A stretch of 64,000 nucleotides of DNA from Cryobacterium zongtaii. GTDB lineage: Bacteria; Actinomycetota; Actinomycetes; Actinomycetales; Microbacteriaceae. Position numbers and translations under genes: made by a program. Shown here in pieces: positions 8,715 through 17,519 of the stretch. Every line of letters starts with the position of its first letter. The stretch's first letter is position 1. Location: assembly GCF_002909375.1 (NCBI RefSeq), contig NZ_PPXD01000005.1:262273-326272 (forward strand), in the 5' to 3' direction. Under the pieces are notes generated by a model, which ran no database searches, was not told the DNA's origin, and worked only from the letters and a program-made list of their open reading frames with translations.

Positions 8715-10289
8715 CTACGCGCGCAATGCGGAGGAGAGCATTTCGGGACCACGGCGTTCGAAGGTCCGCGAGCCCAGCCAGACCCCGCCGATCAGCATGA
8801 CGAAGCCGATGCCGAGCCCCCAGTAGAGAGCCGGCAGGTTCCACAGCGGATCCACGAAGACACCCAGAACGGCGCACACGATGGCCGGCAGGGCCACCAC
8901 GATGGACCCGACGAAGGTGAACGACTGGATGATCGCGGCGGCGGTATCCGACGATTGCGGCTGCGCGAACGGGCTGTCCCCTGGTTTGGTCGCCGGGTAG
9001 GGGAACCGGGCCGACGTGAAGCTGGAAAAGCCCAGCCCGGCGAGCAGGATGCAGGTGCTCACGCCGAGCAGACCGGGCAGCACCGCCCAGTCCCCGTGCA
9101 CGCTGACGCTGACGGCCGAGCCCAGCCCGATCAACGGGATGCCCACGAAGAGCGCCGGAACGAGCCGGCCGACGCGGTCGGCCACTCCGCGCGGTCCGGA
9201 GACCACGTGCAGCCAGATGGCGGTGTGGTCATACGCGACGTCGTTGTGCAGCGTCCAGCCGAGGAAGACGCACATCAGCGGCACCGGAACAAGGACGAGG
9301 TATTCGAAGGGCATCCCCGCGAAGACGAGAGGCAGGATCACCAGGACCGGGACGATGGGGATCATGATCAGCGAGACCCAGTAGCGCGGGTCGCGGCCCC
9401 AGTAGGTGATGCTGCGCGCGGCGATCGCACCGATCGGGTTGTGCGGCATCCGGTCGAACCAGCCCAGGCCGCCGTAGGCCTTGGCCTGAGCCTCGCGACC
9501 CGGCGTGATGAGCATCCGGGCCACCAGACCCTGCCAGGCGAGCCAGAGCAGGTACACGGTCGCGGCGGCGATGAGGAGCTTGAGGAAGGCGATCCCCCAG
9601 TCGCCGACAGCGGCGTCTCCCGGCACGGCCCACGCTGCGCCCAGCGGCGTCCAGCCGAGGATGCTCGCGAAACCGCCGAGCACGTCGAGCCCGTATTTGC
9701 TCCAGTCCACATTGACCAGCAGGACCACCACGGGGGTGATCATGACGATCAGCAGGATGCCGATGATGCCGGTGAACTCGCGGGCGCGGCGGGTGGACAG
9801 CAGGAATGCCGAGATGGACGTGCTCACCCGGGAGGCGAGCATGCAGGTCGCTAGAAGCAGCGCGGCCGCCAGAATGGCGAACAGGGTCTCCCCCACACCC
9901 CTGGACCAGGTGACGATGGTGCCCAGCAGCACCAGCGCGAGGGTGGTCGCCGGTACGCCGACGAGTGCGGATACGGCGAGGCCGAACGACAGCTGCTTGT
10001 TCGGGATGCCCAGGGTGGAGAACTTGCGTGGGTCCATGCTGTCGTCCACGCCGAAGACGAGCGGCACGAGGAAGAAGCCGAGCACCACCAGCGAGCCGGC
10101 CACGATGAGGCCCTCCCGGATGGCGCCGACGTCGTCGACGAACCGGAACGTGATGAGCATGGCCACCAGGGCCGCGGCGACGAGCAGCCCGTAGAGCAGG
10201 CCGAGCACCACTCCCACGACCTGCCAGGGGCTACGCCGGAACAGATTGGCGAGCAGCCTCAGTTTCAGTCCGAGAAATTGTGCAACCAC
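8715..10289 (-). CDS. ABC transporter permease (large multi-span, exporter type)
   Basis: A 524-residue integral membrane protein with about a dozen hydrophobic segments and no recognisable catalytic motif. It starts (GTG 10289) inside the last 25 bases of an ABC ATPase gene, so it is almost certainly that ATPase's membrane partner. Seen: a cytoplasmic N-terminus LGLKLRLLANLFRRSPW, then alternating membrane spans to a basic C-terminus. The arrangement resembles ABC-2-type drug or lipid exporters, but the family signature is weak and the substrate unknown. Confidence 0.7.
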   Translation of the reverse strand: MVAQFLGLKLRLLANLFRRSPWQVVGVVLGLLYGLLVAAALVAMLITFRFVDDVGAIREGLIVAGSLVVLGFFLVPLVFGVDDSMDPRKFSTLGIPNKQLSFGLAVSALVGVPATTLALVLLGTIVTWSRGVGETLFAILAAALLLATCMLASRVSTSISAFLLSTRRAREFTGIIGILLIVMITPVVVLLVNVDWSKYGLDVLGGFASILGWTPLGAAWAVPGDAAVGDWGIAFLKLLIAAATVYLLWLAWQGLVARMLITPGREAQAKAYGGLGWFDRMPHNPIGAIAARSITYWGRDPRYWVSLIMIPIVPVLVILPLVFAGMPFEYLVLVPVPLMCVFLGWTLHNDVAYDHTAIWLHVVSGPRGVADRVGRLVPALFVGIPLIGLGSAVSVSVHGDWAVLPGLLGVSTCILLAGLGFSSFTSARFPYPATKPGDSPFAQPQSSDTAAAIIQSFTFVGSIVVALPAIVCAVLGVFVDPLWNLPALYWGLGIGFVMLIGGVWLGSRTFERRGPEMLSSALRA

Positions 10290-12496
10290 TCCAGGCCCTC
10301 CGCAACCTTTCGTCCGCCGGCGAGGTCGACGAAGCGTTCTTCGAGTGACACGTTGCCGCGCACCTCGTCGATCGTTCCCGCGGCCAGCACCGAACCCTGC
10401 ACAATGATCGCCACGTGGTCGCAGACCCTCTGGATGAGGTCCATACCGTGGCTGGAGAGAATCACCGTTCCGCCGGCAGCGACGTAGCGCTGCAGAATCT
10501 CGGTGACGTTCACGGCCGACACCGGGTCGACCGATTCGAACGGTTCGTCGAGCACCAGCACGCGCGGCGAATGGATCATGGCGCAGGCCAGGGCGATCTT
10601 CTTGGTCATGCCCGCCGAGTAGTCGGCGACCAGACGGTTGAGAGCATCCTCAAGGCCGAACGCCGCGGCCAGGTCGGCGGACCGGGCCCGCACGGTTTCG
10701 CTCTCGAGGCCCCGCAGCACGCCCGAATAGTAGAGAAGCTGTGCACCGGTGAGCCTGTCGAACAGCCGCAGCCGGTCAGGGAGGACTCCAATGGTGCGCT
10801 TGGCGGCGATCGGGTCGGCCCACACGTCCACGCCGTGTACCTGGATCGAACCGGAGTCCGGCCGCAGCAGCCCGGTGATCATCGACAGCGTGGTGGTCTT
10901 ACCCGCGCCGTTAGGGCCGACGATTCCGTAGAACGACCCGGCCCGAACTTCGAGGTTGACGTCGGCGACGGCCACGTTCTGGCCAAAGCTCTTGTTCAGC
11001 CCGCTGACCGCGATCTCCACGCGAGGGGACGCACCGATGACGGCGGATGCGCCGGTGCGCGGGGCCATCGGCTTGCGCACGACCGGCGGGATGCGCTGCG
11101 CCGTGGCACCGACAACGGGTTCGGGGACCGCGGTGGCCTGGCCGGTGCGATCCGCGGCCGAGACGACGGGCACCGTAGCCCGAGCGGGTGCAACAGGGGC
11201 TTCGGGGCTCGCTGATGCCTCGGCTGCCACGGCATCCGTGCGCTCGGCAGCGCCGAGGTCGGTCGGAGACACGGCCTCGGTCTGCTTCGGAGCAAACCTG
11301 GGCAGCCGCCAGAACGGCCGCTTCGCGGGTGCGGCCGGCTCGTTGGCAGGGGCGCTCGTCGCAGGGGTCACGGTGAGCACAACGGTGTCGTCGGACTCCG
11401 GGGAGGCCGGCATCGTCAAGACGACGGTCTCGTCGTCGGCGGAGAGCGCGGGGGCGACCGGCACGACCGGCAGCACCATGGTGGCGTCGGGCTCGGGTGC
11501 AGCGGGCGCGGCCGTGTCGGGCACTGAGGCGACGGGCGCATTCGTTACGGGCTCTTTGGTGACGGATTCCGCAGCGGCTGGTGAGTCCTCAACGGCAGCC
11601 GATCGTGCCGCAGCGGCGGCGGCTGCAGCCGCGGTGGCGGCACGTGCAGACGCTGTGGCGGCGGTCCTGGCGGCGGCAGACTTCGCCGCGGCGGACTTGG
11701 TCGCTGCGGCGCGGGCCGCGCCGGCCTTGGTGGCCGATTCGGTCTTGGCGGCAGCGGCCTTGGCGGCAGCGGCCTTCGAAGCCGCGGTCCGGGCGCTGCT
11801 CGAGCGGGCGGCCGCGGTCTTGGCCTTCTCGGGGCCGACCTCCGCGGGGCCGGCGGGCAGGTCCAGCTCGGTGGCTGCGGCGGCGGCCTCGACGGCCTCC
11901 GCGGTATCGGCTGTGGACGTCGTCGTGGCCGGCAGCCTGGTGGCCTTGGCGACCGCGGGCTTCACCGGCGCCTTGCGGGCAGCGGGGGTGCGCGTCACCG
12001 TGACGCGCGCCGGGGCCGTTGCGGGTTCGGCGGCGGCCGGGGACACGGGCGTCGTCGTCGGTACCGACACGTCCTCCGCCAGCGCAGCGGCGGCCGGCTT
12101 CTTCTTGGCCGGAGCGCGGGGCGTCGACGTGGCTCGCGGAGTCGCAGGGGTGCGCGGTGCGCGGGTCGTGCTGCGCGCAGGCTTCACCGGGGTTGTCGAC
12201 CCGTCGGCGGTTGCTGTGTCGGCTGAAACCGATGTGTCGGCGTCGGATGCGGCGGGCGCGTTCGACGCCCCACCGGCCGAGGACGTCGTGGTTCGGGGGG
12301 TGCGGCGCACCGGAGGCTTGCGGGGCGGCAACGCGCCGGTGGTTGGTGCTGTCGTTGAAAGGGAATCGGGCTCAGGGGCTCGGTTCGCAGGGGCGTTGTG
12401 TTCGATGGCACTACCCTCGCGTTCCGGCTCCGTATCGGGAACGGGCAAGACCGGAGTCCGCTCGTCAGGCTCGGAGTTCGGAGGCACTGGAGTCAC
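10265..12496 (-). CDS. ABC transporter ATPase with ~490-residue low-complexity N-terminus
   Basis: Residues about 492-743 form a normal ABC ATPase: Walker A GPNGAGKTTT, signature YSAGMTKKIALACAM, Walker B VLVLDEPFESVD and switch His in ILSSHGMD. Residues 1-490 are Ala/Thr/Pro/Ser-rich and predicted disordered; residues about 223-300 are Lys/Ala-rich repeats like histone H1-type tails (for example KAAAAKAAAAK). GTG 12496 follows TAAGTT (complement of 12503-12508) by 6 bases, so the long frame has a leaderless promoter; an alternative GTG three codons later has GAGG upstream. The permease gene overlaps its end. Substrate unknown; ATPase assignment is firm, the role of the extension is not. Confidence 0.85.
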   Translation of the reverse strand: MTPVPPNSEPDERTPVLPVPDTEPEREGSAIEHNAPANRAPEPDSLSTTAPTTGALPPRKPPVRRTPRTTTSSAGGASNAPAASDADTSVSADTATADGSTTPVKPARSTTRAPRTPATPRATSTPRAPAKKKPAAAALAEDVSVPTTTPVSPAAAEPATAPARVTVTRTPAARKAPVKPAVAKATRLPATTTSTADTAEAVEAAAAATELDLPAGPAEVGPEKAKTAAARSSSARTAASKAAAAKAAAAKTESATKAGAARAAATKSAAAKSAAARTAATASARAATAAAAAAAAARSAAVEDSPAAAESVTKEPVTNAPVASVPDTAAPAAPEPDATMVLPVVPVAPALSADDETVVLTMPASPESDDTVVLTVTPATSAPANEPAAPAKRPFWRLPRFAPKQTEAVSPTDLGAAERTDAVAAEASASPEAPVAPARATVPVVSAADRTGQATAVPEPVVGATAQRIPPVVRKPMAPRTGASAVIGASPRVEIAVSGLNKSFGQNVAVADVNLEVRAGSFYGIVGPNGAGKTTTLSMITGLLRPDSGSIQVHGVDVWADPIAAKRTIGVLPDRLRLFDRLTGAQLLYYSGVLRGLESETVRARSADLAAAFGLEDALNRLVADYSAGMTKKIALACAMIHSPRVLVLDEPFESVDPVSAVNVTEILQRYVAAGGTVILSSHGMDLIQRVCDHVAIIVQGSVLAAGTIDEVRGNVSLEERFVDLAGGRKVAEGLEWLHNFSD

Positions 12497-12778
12497 CTCG
12501 CTAACTTACCAAGGACCGTCTGACCTCGCTGGGGCTGGCGGCGGTCGCAGGCGGATTCTCACCAAAACTCGTGCCGGAATCGCAGGTCACAGGGCCGCAC
12601 GAATCGTCACGATCAGGACACGCCTCTGACCGTCTCTTCCCCCAGAACGGGGTCGTCGGGTAGTCTGAAGGTGGCATAACGGTGTGTCTATACGTGAACT
12701 TAGGGGTGAACCGCAGGCAAACTCGGCGAAAACGTCCGACCGCTGCGGGGCCACCCAGATCTTTCTTAGGAGATATTC

Positions 12779-13471
12779 GTGACCACCCAGGTAGTAATAC
12801 TTGCAGCAGGAATGGGCAGCCGCCTCGGCCGCTCCCTTCCTAAACCGCTGACCGAACTCAACGACGGCCGCACGATCATGCAGCAGCAGTTCGACAACAT
12901 CGAGCACGCCTTCGGCAAGAAGACCAAGGTCACCATCGTCGTCGGCTACAAGCTCGAGCACATCATCGAGGCTTTCCCGCAGGCATCCTTCGTCTACAAC
13001 GAGCAGTACGACGTGACCAACACGTCGAAGAGCCTGTTGCGCGCCCTCCGCGCGTCCGCCAGCGGCGGCGTGCTGTGGATGAACGGCGACGTCGTATTCG
13101 ATCCCGCTATCCTCGATCGCGCTGCCGCGATGATGAAGCGCGACCAGTCCTTCGTCACGGTCAACACGTCGAAGGTGTCTGACGAGGAAGTCAAGTACAC
13201 GACGAGCGCCGAGGGCTACATCAAGGAGCTGTCGAAGACCGTGAAGAACGGGCTCGGCGAGGCTGTCGGCATCAACTATGTGTCTGCCGCTGACAAGCCC
13301 ATGCTCATCCACCACCTCAGCAAGGTCGGCGACCAGGACTACTTCGAGCGCGGCATCGAGCTCGCGATCGAGAAGAACCGCATGCTCGTGGAGCCCGTCG
13401 ACATTTCCGACTTCTACGCCGTCGAGGTCGACTTCGCCGAAGACCTCGAGCGCGCCAACCTCTTCGTCTGA
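12779..13471 (+). CDS. NTP transferase, LicC-like (phosphocholine/polyol-phosphate cytidylyltransferase family)
   Basis: A 230-residue Rossmann-like nucleotidyltransferase. Seen: VVILAAGMGSRLGRSLPKPL, the G-x-G-x-R...K-P-L signature with Lys22; metal-binding Asp in LWMNGDVVFDP; and the C-terminal AVEVDFAEDLERA, which supplies the second acidic metal ligand in this family. GTG 12779 has AGGAG at the right distance. It leads an export and polymer cluster, so it probably makes an activated CDP-alcohol (choline-, glycerol- or another polyol-phosphate) for wall polymer synthesis. The exact alcohol cannot be read; CDP use is inferred from the CDP-dependent enzymes downstream. Confidence 0.8.
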   Translation: MTTQVVILAAGMGSRLGRSLPKPLTELNDGRTIMQQQFDNIEHAFGKKTKVTIVVGYKLEHIIEAFPQASFVYNEQYDVTNTSKSLLRALRASASGGVLWMNGDVVFDPAILDRAAAMMKRDQSFVTVNTSKVSDEEVKYTTSAEGYIKELSKTVKNGLGEAVGINYVSAADKPMLIHHLSKVGDQDYFERGIELAIEKNRMLVEPVDISDFYAVEVDFAEDLERANLFV

Positions 13472-13541
13472 TCAGCCTGGAGCCGTGGGGCGGTCGCGTC
13501 GATGGCGCGGCGCCCCGATCCGCTCCCATACGATAGAGCGC

Positions 13542-14342
13542 GTGAGTAGTTACGCTCAGGTGCGTCCTGAACAGCGCACCCCGTTTGCGCGTTACCGTCA
13601 TTCCCTCTGGCTGTTGACCCAGCGGGACCTGCGGGTGCGGTACTCCACCTCCGTGCTCGGCTACTTCTGGTCGATCCTCGACCCGCTGGTGATGGCCGGC
13701 ATCTACTGGTTTGTTTTCACCCAGGTCTTCCAGCGCACCGTCGGCAACGAACCGTACATCGTCTTTTTGCTCGCCGCACTGCTGCCGTGGATGTGGTTCA
13801 ACGGGGCCGTCTCCGACTGCACCCGGGCATTCCTGCGTGAGGCAAAACTCATCAGGTCCACCCGGATCCCCCGCACCATCTGGGTCAACCGGCTCGTGCT
13901 GTCCAAGGGCATCGAGTTCATCGCCGCCATTCCGGTCCTGATCGTCTTTGCGATCTGGTCCGGCGCCGAGGTCAACGTTGATGCGATTTTCTTCCCGCTG
14001 GCCATCCTCATCCAAGCCGTGCTCACGGCCGGAGTCGGCCTCATCGTGGCCCCACTGGTCGTGTTCTTCCGCGACCTCGAGCGAGCCGTCAAACTCATCC
14101 TGCGCTTTCTGTTCTACGCGTCGCCGATCATCTACGGCACCAGTGACCTGCCGGAGCAGCTGCACTTCTGGGCGGCGTTCAACCCGCTCAGCGGCATCTT
14201 CAGCCTCTACAGGGCCGCGTTCTTCCCCGGCGAGCTGGACTGGTTCGTCGTGGCCGTCAGCGCAGCCATGTCGGTGGCATTCCTCGGAATCGGCCTGCTG
14301 GTCTTCTCCCGCACCGAGCGTGCCGTGCTGAAGGAGATCTGA
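13542..14342 (+). CDS. ABC-2 type polysaccharide/teichoic acid export permease (TagG-like)
   Basis: A 266-residue membrane protein with six predicted spans. Seen: the amphipathic LLTQRDLRVRYSTSVLGYFWSILDPL typical of TagG/Wzm permeases (first half of the run shown at residues about 20-45), and a central conserved region with WMWFNGAVSDCTRAF. The frame is open further upstream, but GTG 13542 gives the expected start, and TACGAT (13529-13534) ends 7 bases before it, suggesting a leaderless transcript. The stop overlaps the start of the ATPase gene (TGATG), so the two form one exporter. Confidence 0.88.
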   Translation: MSSYAQVRPEQRTPFARYRHSLWLLTQRDLRVRYSTSVLGYFWSILDPLVMAGIYWFVFTQVFQRTVGNEPYIVFLLAALLPWMWFNGAVSDCTRAFLREAKLIRSTRIPRTIWVNRLVLSKGIEFIAAIPVLIVFAIWSGAEVNVDAIFFPLAILIQAVLTAGVGLIVAPLVVFFRDLERAVKLILRFLFYASPIIYGTSDLPEQLHFWAAFNPLSGIFSLYRAAFFPGELDWFVVAVSAAMSVAFLGIGLLVFSRTERAVLKEI

Positions 14343-15088
14343 TGACCGAGACCGTCATCTCGCTGAACGACGTCGGAATCAGGTTCCGCCGGAATCGGCG
14401 CAGCCGCCGCAGCTTCAAGGACCTCTTCGCCGGCACCCGCCGCCGCACCAGGTCTGGTGAGTTCTGGGCGCTGCAGAACGTGTCGTTCACCGTGCAACGC
14501 GGTGAGGCGATCGGGGTCGTCGGCCGAAACGGCCAGGGCAAGTCCACCCTGCTCAAGCTCGTCACGGGTGTTGTGCTGCCCGACGAGGGCACCGTGAACG
14601 TCATCGAGGGTGTCGCCCCGCTGATCGAGATCACCGGCGGCTTCGTCGACGACCTCACCGTGCGCGACAACGTGTACCTCACGGCAGGTCTGCACGGCAT
14701 GACCCGCAAGCAGATCGATTCCCGCTTCGACGACATCATCGAGTTCGCCGAGATCGCCGACTTCATCGATACCCCGTACAAGCACCTGTCCAGCGGCATG
14801 AAGGTGCGTATCGCGTTCGCCGTGATCTCCAGGCTCGAGGAGCCGATCATCCTCGTCGACGAGGTGCTGGCGGTCGGCGACAAGGCGTTCCGCGAGAAGT
14901 GCTACCGCCGCATCGAAGAGCTGCTGGCCGGCGGACGCACCCTGTTCTTCGTGTCGCACAACGAGCGCGACCTGCGCCGGTTCTGCGCCAGGGGCCTCTA
15001 CCTCGACAAGGGCGAGCTGGTCCTCGACGCCCCGATCAACGACGTCCTCGACCGGTACAACGCCGAGTACGGCATCAAGAAGGCCTGA
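14342..15088 (+). CDS. ABC exporter ATPase for polysaccharide/teichoic acid (TagH-like)
   Basis: A 248-residue ATPase of the Wzt/TagH type. Seen: Walker A GRNGQGKSTLLKLVTG, the Wzt-type HLSSGMKVRIAFAV signature, Walker B IILVDEVLAVGD and the switch FFVSHNERDLRRFC. It lacks the C-terminal carbohydrate-binding domain of some Wzt proteins, so export is likely not gated by a chain-end mark. It overlaps the permease stop by one base. Role inferred: pumping a lipid-linked polymer made by the surrounding enzymes across the membrane. Confidence 0.9.
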   Translation: MTETVISLNDVGIRFRRNRRSRRSFKDLFAGTRRRTRSGEFWALQNVSFTVQRGEAIGVVGRNGQGKSTLLKLVTGVVLPDEGTVNVIEGVAPLIEITGGFVDDLTVRDNVYLTAGLHGMTRKQIDSRFDDIIEFAEIADFIDTPYKHLSSGMKVRIAFAVISRLEEPIILVDEVLAVGDKAFREKCYRRIEELLAGGRTLFFVSHNERDLRRFCARGLYLDKGELVLDAPINDVLDRYNAEYGIKKA

Positions 15089-15207
15089 GACGTCGCCCGA
15101 CCACGATTCGTCACGGCCAACGCGCACAAATCTGGCTGGGAATTACCTCGACGATGCTCAGTTTCGAACCGTAAACTCGTGCTTCTGCACCCGAGGAGGA
15201 CCGCACC

Positions 15208-16107
15208 ATGGCTAAGAAACCCACACCACTGCTGTCGCCCACCGGCGGGCTGCCGCAGGGCGGCCAGCTGCCATCCGGCGTCGCCACCGGTTTCGACAGG
15301 GTCATGGCGATTCATCGCCCCGCTGTGCTCGCCCACATCCGCAGCATTCGCCACCGTCACCCCGATGCCTCGCCGGAACAGCTTGTGCGCATTCTGGAGC
15401 GGCGATATCTCGCCGCTGTCACCAGCGGCGGCGCCGCGGTCGGCGCGACGGCCGTGATCCCCGGCGTCGGCACCGGTATCACGCTCGCTCTGTCCGGCGT
15501 CGAGACGGCCGGCTTTCTTGAGGCGACCGCTCTTTTCTCCCAGTCCGTCAGCGAGGTGCACGGGATCACGGTGAGTGATCCTGAGCGCGCGAGGGCGCTC
15601 GTGATGACCATGATGCTGGGCCACGAGGGCTCCGACCTGGTGCGTCAGCTGGCCGGTCAGGTCACCGGCGGAGGAGTGGCCCGTACTGCCTACTGGGGAG
15701 AGTTGGTGACCACCAGCCTGCCCCGCGCCATCATGGGGCCGCTGACAGACCGCCTCAAGCGCACCTTCATCCGGCAGTTCGCTGCCAAGGGCGGAGCCAG
15801 CCTGATCGGCAAGGCCGTGCCATTCGGCATCGGCGCCGTGATCGGCGGAATGGGCAACCACATTCTCGGCAAGCGGGTCATCGGTTCGTCCAGGCTCGCG
15901 TTCGGTCAGGCGCCCGCCACCTTCCGCCCGGAGCTCGACCCGCGGGCGCACACCATCACCCTGCGCGACGGCGCCGTGATTCCCGGCAACCGGCTCACTC
16001 AGCTGGGCCACGGCGCACTCCGGGCGCTCCCCCGGCCGCTCCGCCGCCGGCCGACCGGCGCGGATCCGGTCAAGCCGGATGCAGCCGCACCGGCGGAACC
16101 CCTCTAA
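15208..16107 (+). CDS. Conserved hypothetical membrane-associated protein (weakly EcsC-like)
   Basis: A 299-residue protein I do not recognise with certainty. Seen: a Pro/Gly-rich start, a helical region AHIRSIRHRHPDASPEQLVRILER cut by a glycine-rich hydrophobic stretch (about residues 72-95: GGAAVGATAVIPGVGTGITL), a second hydrophobic part KGGASLIGKAVPFGIGAVIG near residues 190-210, and a Pro/Arg-rich tail. The two glycine-rich hydrophobic segments recall EcsC-like proteins. AGGAGG lies at ideal distance from ATG 15208, and TAAACT (15172-15177) is a possible -10. It sits inside the envelope-polymer cluster, but transcriptional linkage is not clear. Confidence 0.6.
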   Translation: MAKKPTPLLSPTGGLPQGGQLPSGVATGFDRVMAIHRPAVLAHIRSIRHRHPDASPEQLVRILERRYLAAVTSGGAAVGATAVIPGVGTGITLALSGVETAGFLEATALFSQSVSEVHGITVSDPERARALVMTMMLGHEGSDLVRQLAGQVTGGGVARTAYWGELVTTSLPRAIMGPLTDRLKRTFIRQFAAKGGASLIGKAVPFGIGAVIGGMGNHILGKRVIGSSRLAFGQAPATFRPELDPRAHTITLRDGAVIPGNRLTQLGHGALRALPRPLRRRPTGADPVKPDAAAPAEPL

Positions 16108-16150
16108 GCAGAGCCCGACCGGCCTGACCCTGCCCGCCTTACCCGATCAC

Positions 16151-17434
16151 TCAGACGTCTTCGGTCTCGCTGACTTCCTCGACGAACTCGGCGAGGCCGT
16201 CGTCGTCGCCGGCGTGCACCTGGGCGAACCGGTCCCATTCGGTCATCAGATGTTCGATCGCGGCATGGAACCGCGCCGTCGGCGCACCGGGCGTGGGATC
16301 GCCGAAGTACTGCTCGACCCAGACGCGCAGACGTTGTTCGGCGCCGTCGTCGTTCACAAGCTCGTCGAGGGTCTCGACGATACCGGCGGTCTCGCCCGCG
16401 TCAAGCCACTCGCAGTCGGACAGGTACCCGCTGATGTCGATGGCGGCGAGAGGGTTCAGCGGCCGCGTCACCATGAGCGGTTTGCCCGATGCAAGGCGGT
16501 CGTAGACCATCGCCGAGATGTCGACGATCGCAACGTCGGCGGCGGAGAGCTGCCAGCCAAGCTCCGCGCCGGTGTCGATGATGTGCTGGGCGCTGGCATC
16601 ACGGCTGTTCGCCGTGTTGATCGCGGCCATGATCTGCTTGTTCGCCAGACCGTATTCGTGGTCGACCACACCTGAACGCGGATGCGGGCGGTACACCAAC
16701 CGGTGCCGGGGGCTGCGCAACAGGGCCGTCACCAGGGCCACGCCGTGCGTGGCGATGGAGCCGTACGCGGCGGCGGCGCGGTCGCCCTCCCAGGTGGGCG
16801 CGTAGAGCACAACGGTGCGCTCGTCGGGTGTGAACGGTAACCGGCCCGAGTAGTGGTCGGCCTGGGGCCGACCGATGGTGATGGCCCGCTTGTCGAAGTC
16901 GTAGTCCCAGAGCACCTTGCCGAGCCTGGCGACGGCGGCCTGACCGGCCACGAACGAGTAGTCGTAGGCCTTGAACTGGTTCGTGGTCATGTACATCTTG
17001 TCGCTCTCACCATGGTTGATGAAAACGTGCCAGCGGCGCCCGTAGCGCATCATCTGGAAGTTGCGGGAGTTCTGATTCACGTACAGGACGATGCGGATGT
17101 CCTGCTCGGCGATCACTCGTTCGAGGTCGGACACCTTGCGCACGTAGGCGACCGGGATCGGGCTCTCTTCGATCAGCTTCATCGTGCCGCCGGCGGTGCG
17201 GCTCAGGACGACCACGGGCCAGGTCTCGGCCAGCTTCGCGAGTGGCTTGTACCACTGGCGCATCTGGTAAAGGTTCACCGGGCCATCCGCGAAGTACACG
17301 GCGATCTTGAAAGTATTGGCGGGCAGCGGGCCGCGTACGGCGAGGCGCTCGGTGAGTAGGCGCTGAGCCTTGCGGGAACCGAGCACATCCTTCACCAGCT
17401 TTGCTGCGAGTCGGACGTCTTTGCTGCTTACCAC
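16151..17434 (-). CDS. CDP-glycerol glycerophosphotransferase family protein (TagB/TagF-like)
   Basis: A 427-residue cytoplasmic-face enzyme of the family that transfers polyol phosphate from CDP-polyol to a growing teichoic acid. Seen: HVFINHGESDKMY, matching the catalytic HG...K loop of TagF, VVLYAPTWEGDR, LVYRPHPRSGVVD with the second catalytic histidine, and VAIVDISAMVYDRLASGKP, the CDP-polyol-binding DxSS-like region. TAGGCT (complement of 17441-17446) ends 6 bases before the GTG start. It converges on the 299-residue gene and follows the GT2 gene on the same strand. Polymer type (glycerol versus ribitol or another polyol) is not deducible. Confidence 0.85.
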   Translation of the reverse strand: MVSSKDVRLAAKLVKDVLGSRKAQRLLTERLAVRGPLPANTFKIAVYFADGPVNLYQMRQWYKPLAKLAETWPVVVLSRTAGGTMKLIEESPIPVAYVRKVSDLERVIAEQDIRIVLYVNQNSRNFQMMRYGRRWHVFINHGESDKMYMTTNQFKAYDYSFVAGQAAVARLGKVLWDYDFDKRAITIGRPQADHYSGRLPFTPDERTVVLYAPTWEGDRAAAAYGSIATHGVALVTALLRSPRHRLVYRPHPRSGVVDHEYGLANKQIMAAINTANSRDASAQHIIDTGAELGWQLSAADVAIVDISAMVYDRLASGKPLMVTRPLNPLAAIDISGYLSDCEWLDAGETAGIVETLDELVNDDGAEQRLRVWVEQYFGDPTPGAPTARFHAAIEHLMTEWDRFAQVHAGDDDGLAEFVEEVSETEDV

Positions 17435-17519
17435 TGCTCCAGCCTACCCACCGGGCCGGGACCTAGGGCCTACCGCCCCCCCGGAAGGGGCGCACCGGTA
17501 GCCAATCGTTAGGCCCCGC

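Noticed and set aside
10956..12629. A 557-codon plus-strand open frame opposite the ABC ATPase tail
   Set aside because: It mirrors Ala/Gly-rich repeats of the opposite strand. Because the sense tail is also low complexity the decision is less certain, but the sense frame runs into a real ATPase domain and has a promoter-like start.
17461..17500. CGCCCC / GGGGCG hairpin between the TagB/F-like and GT2 genes
   Set aside because: Short stem, no T-tract on either strand; not strong enough to call a terminator.
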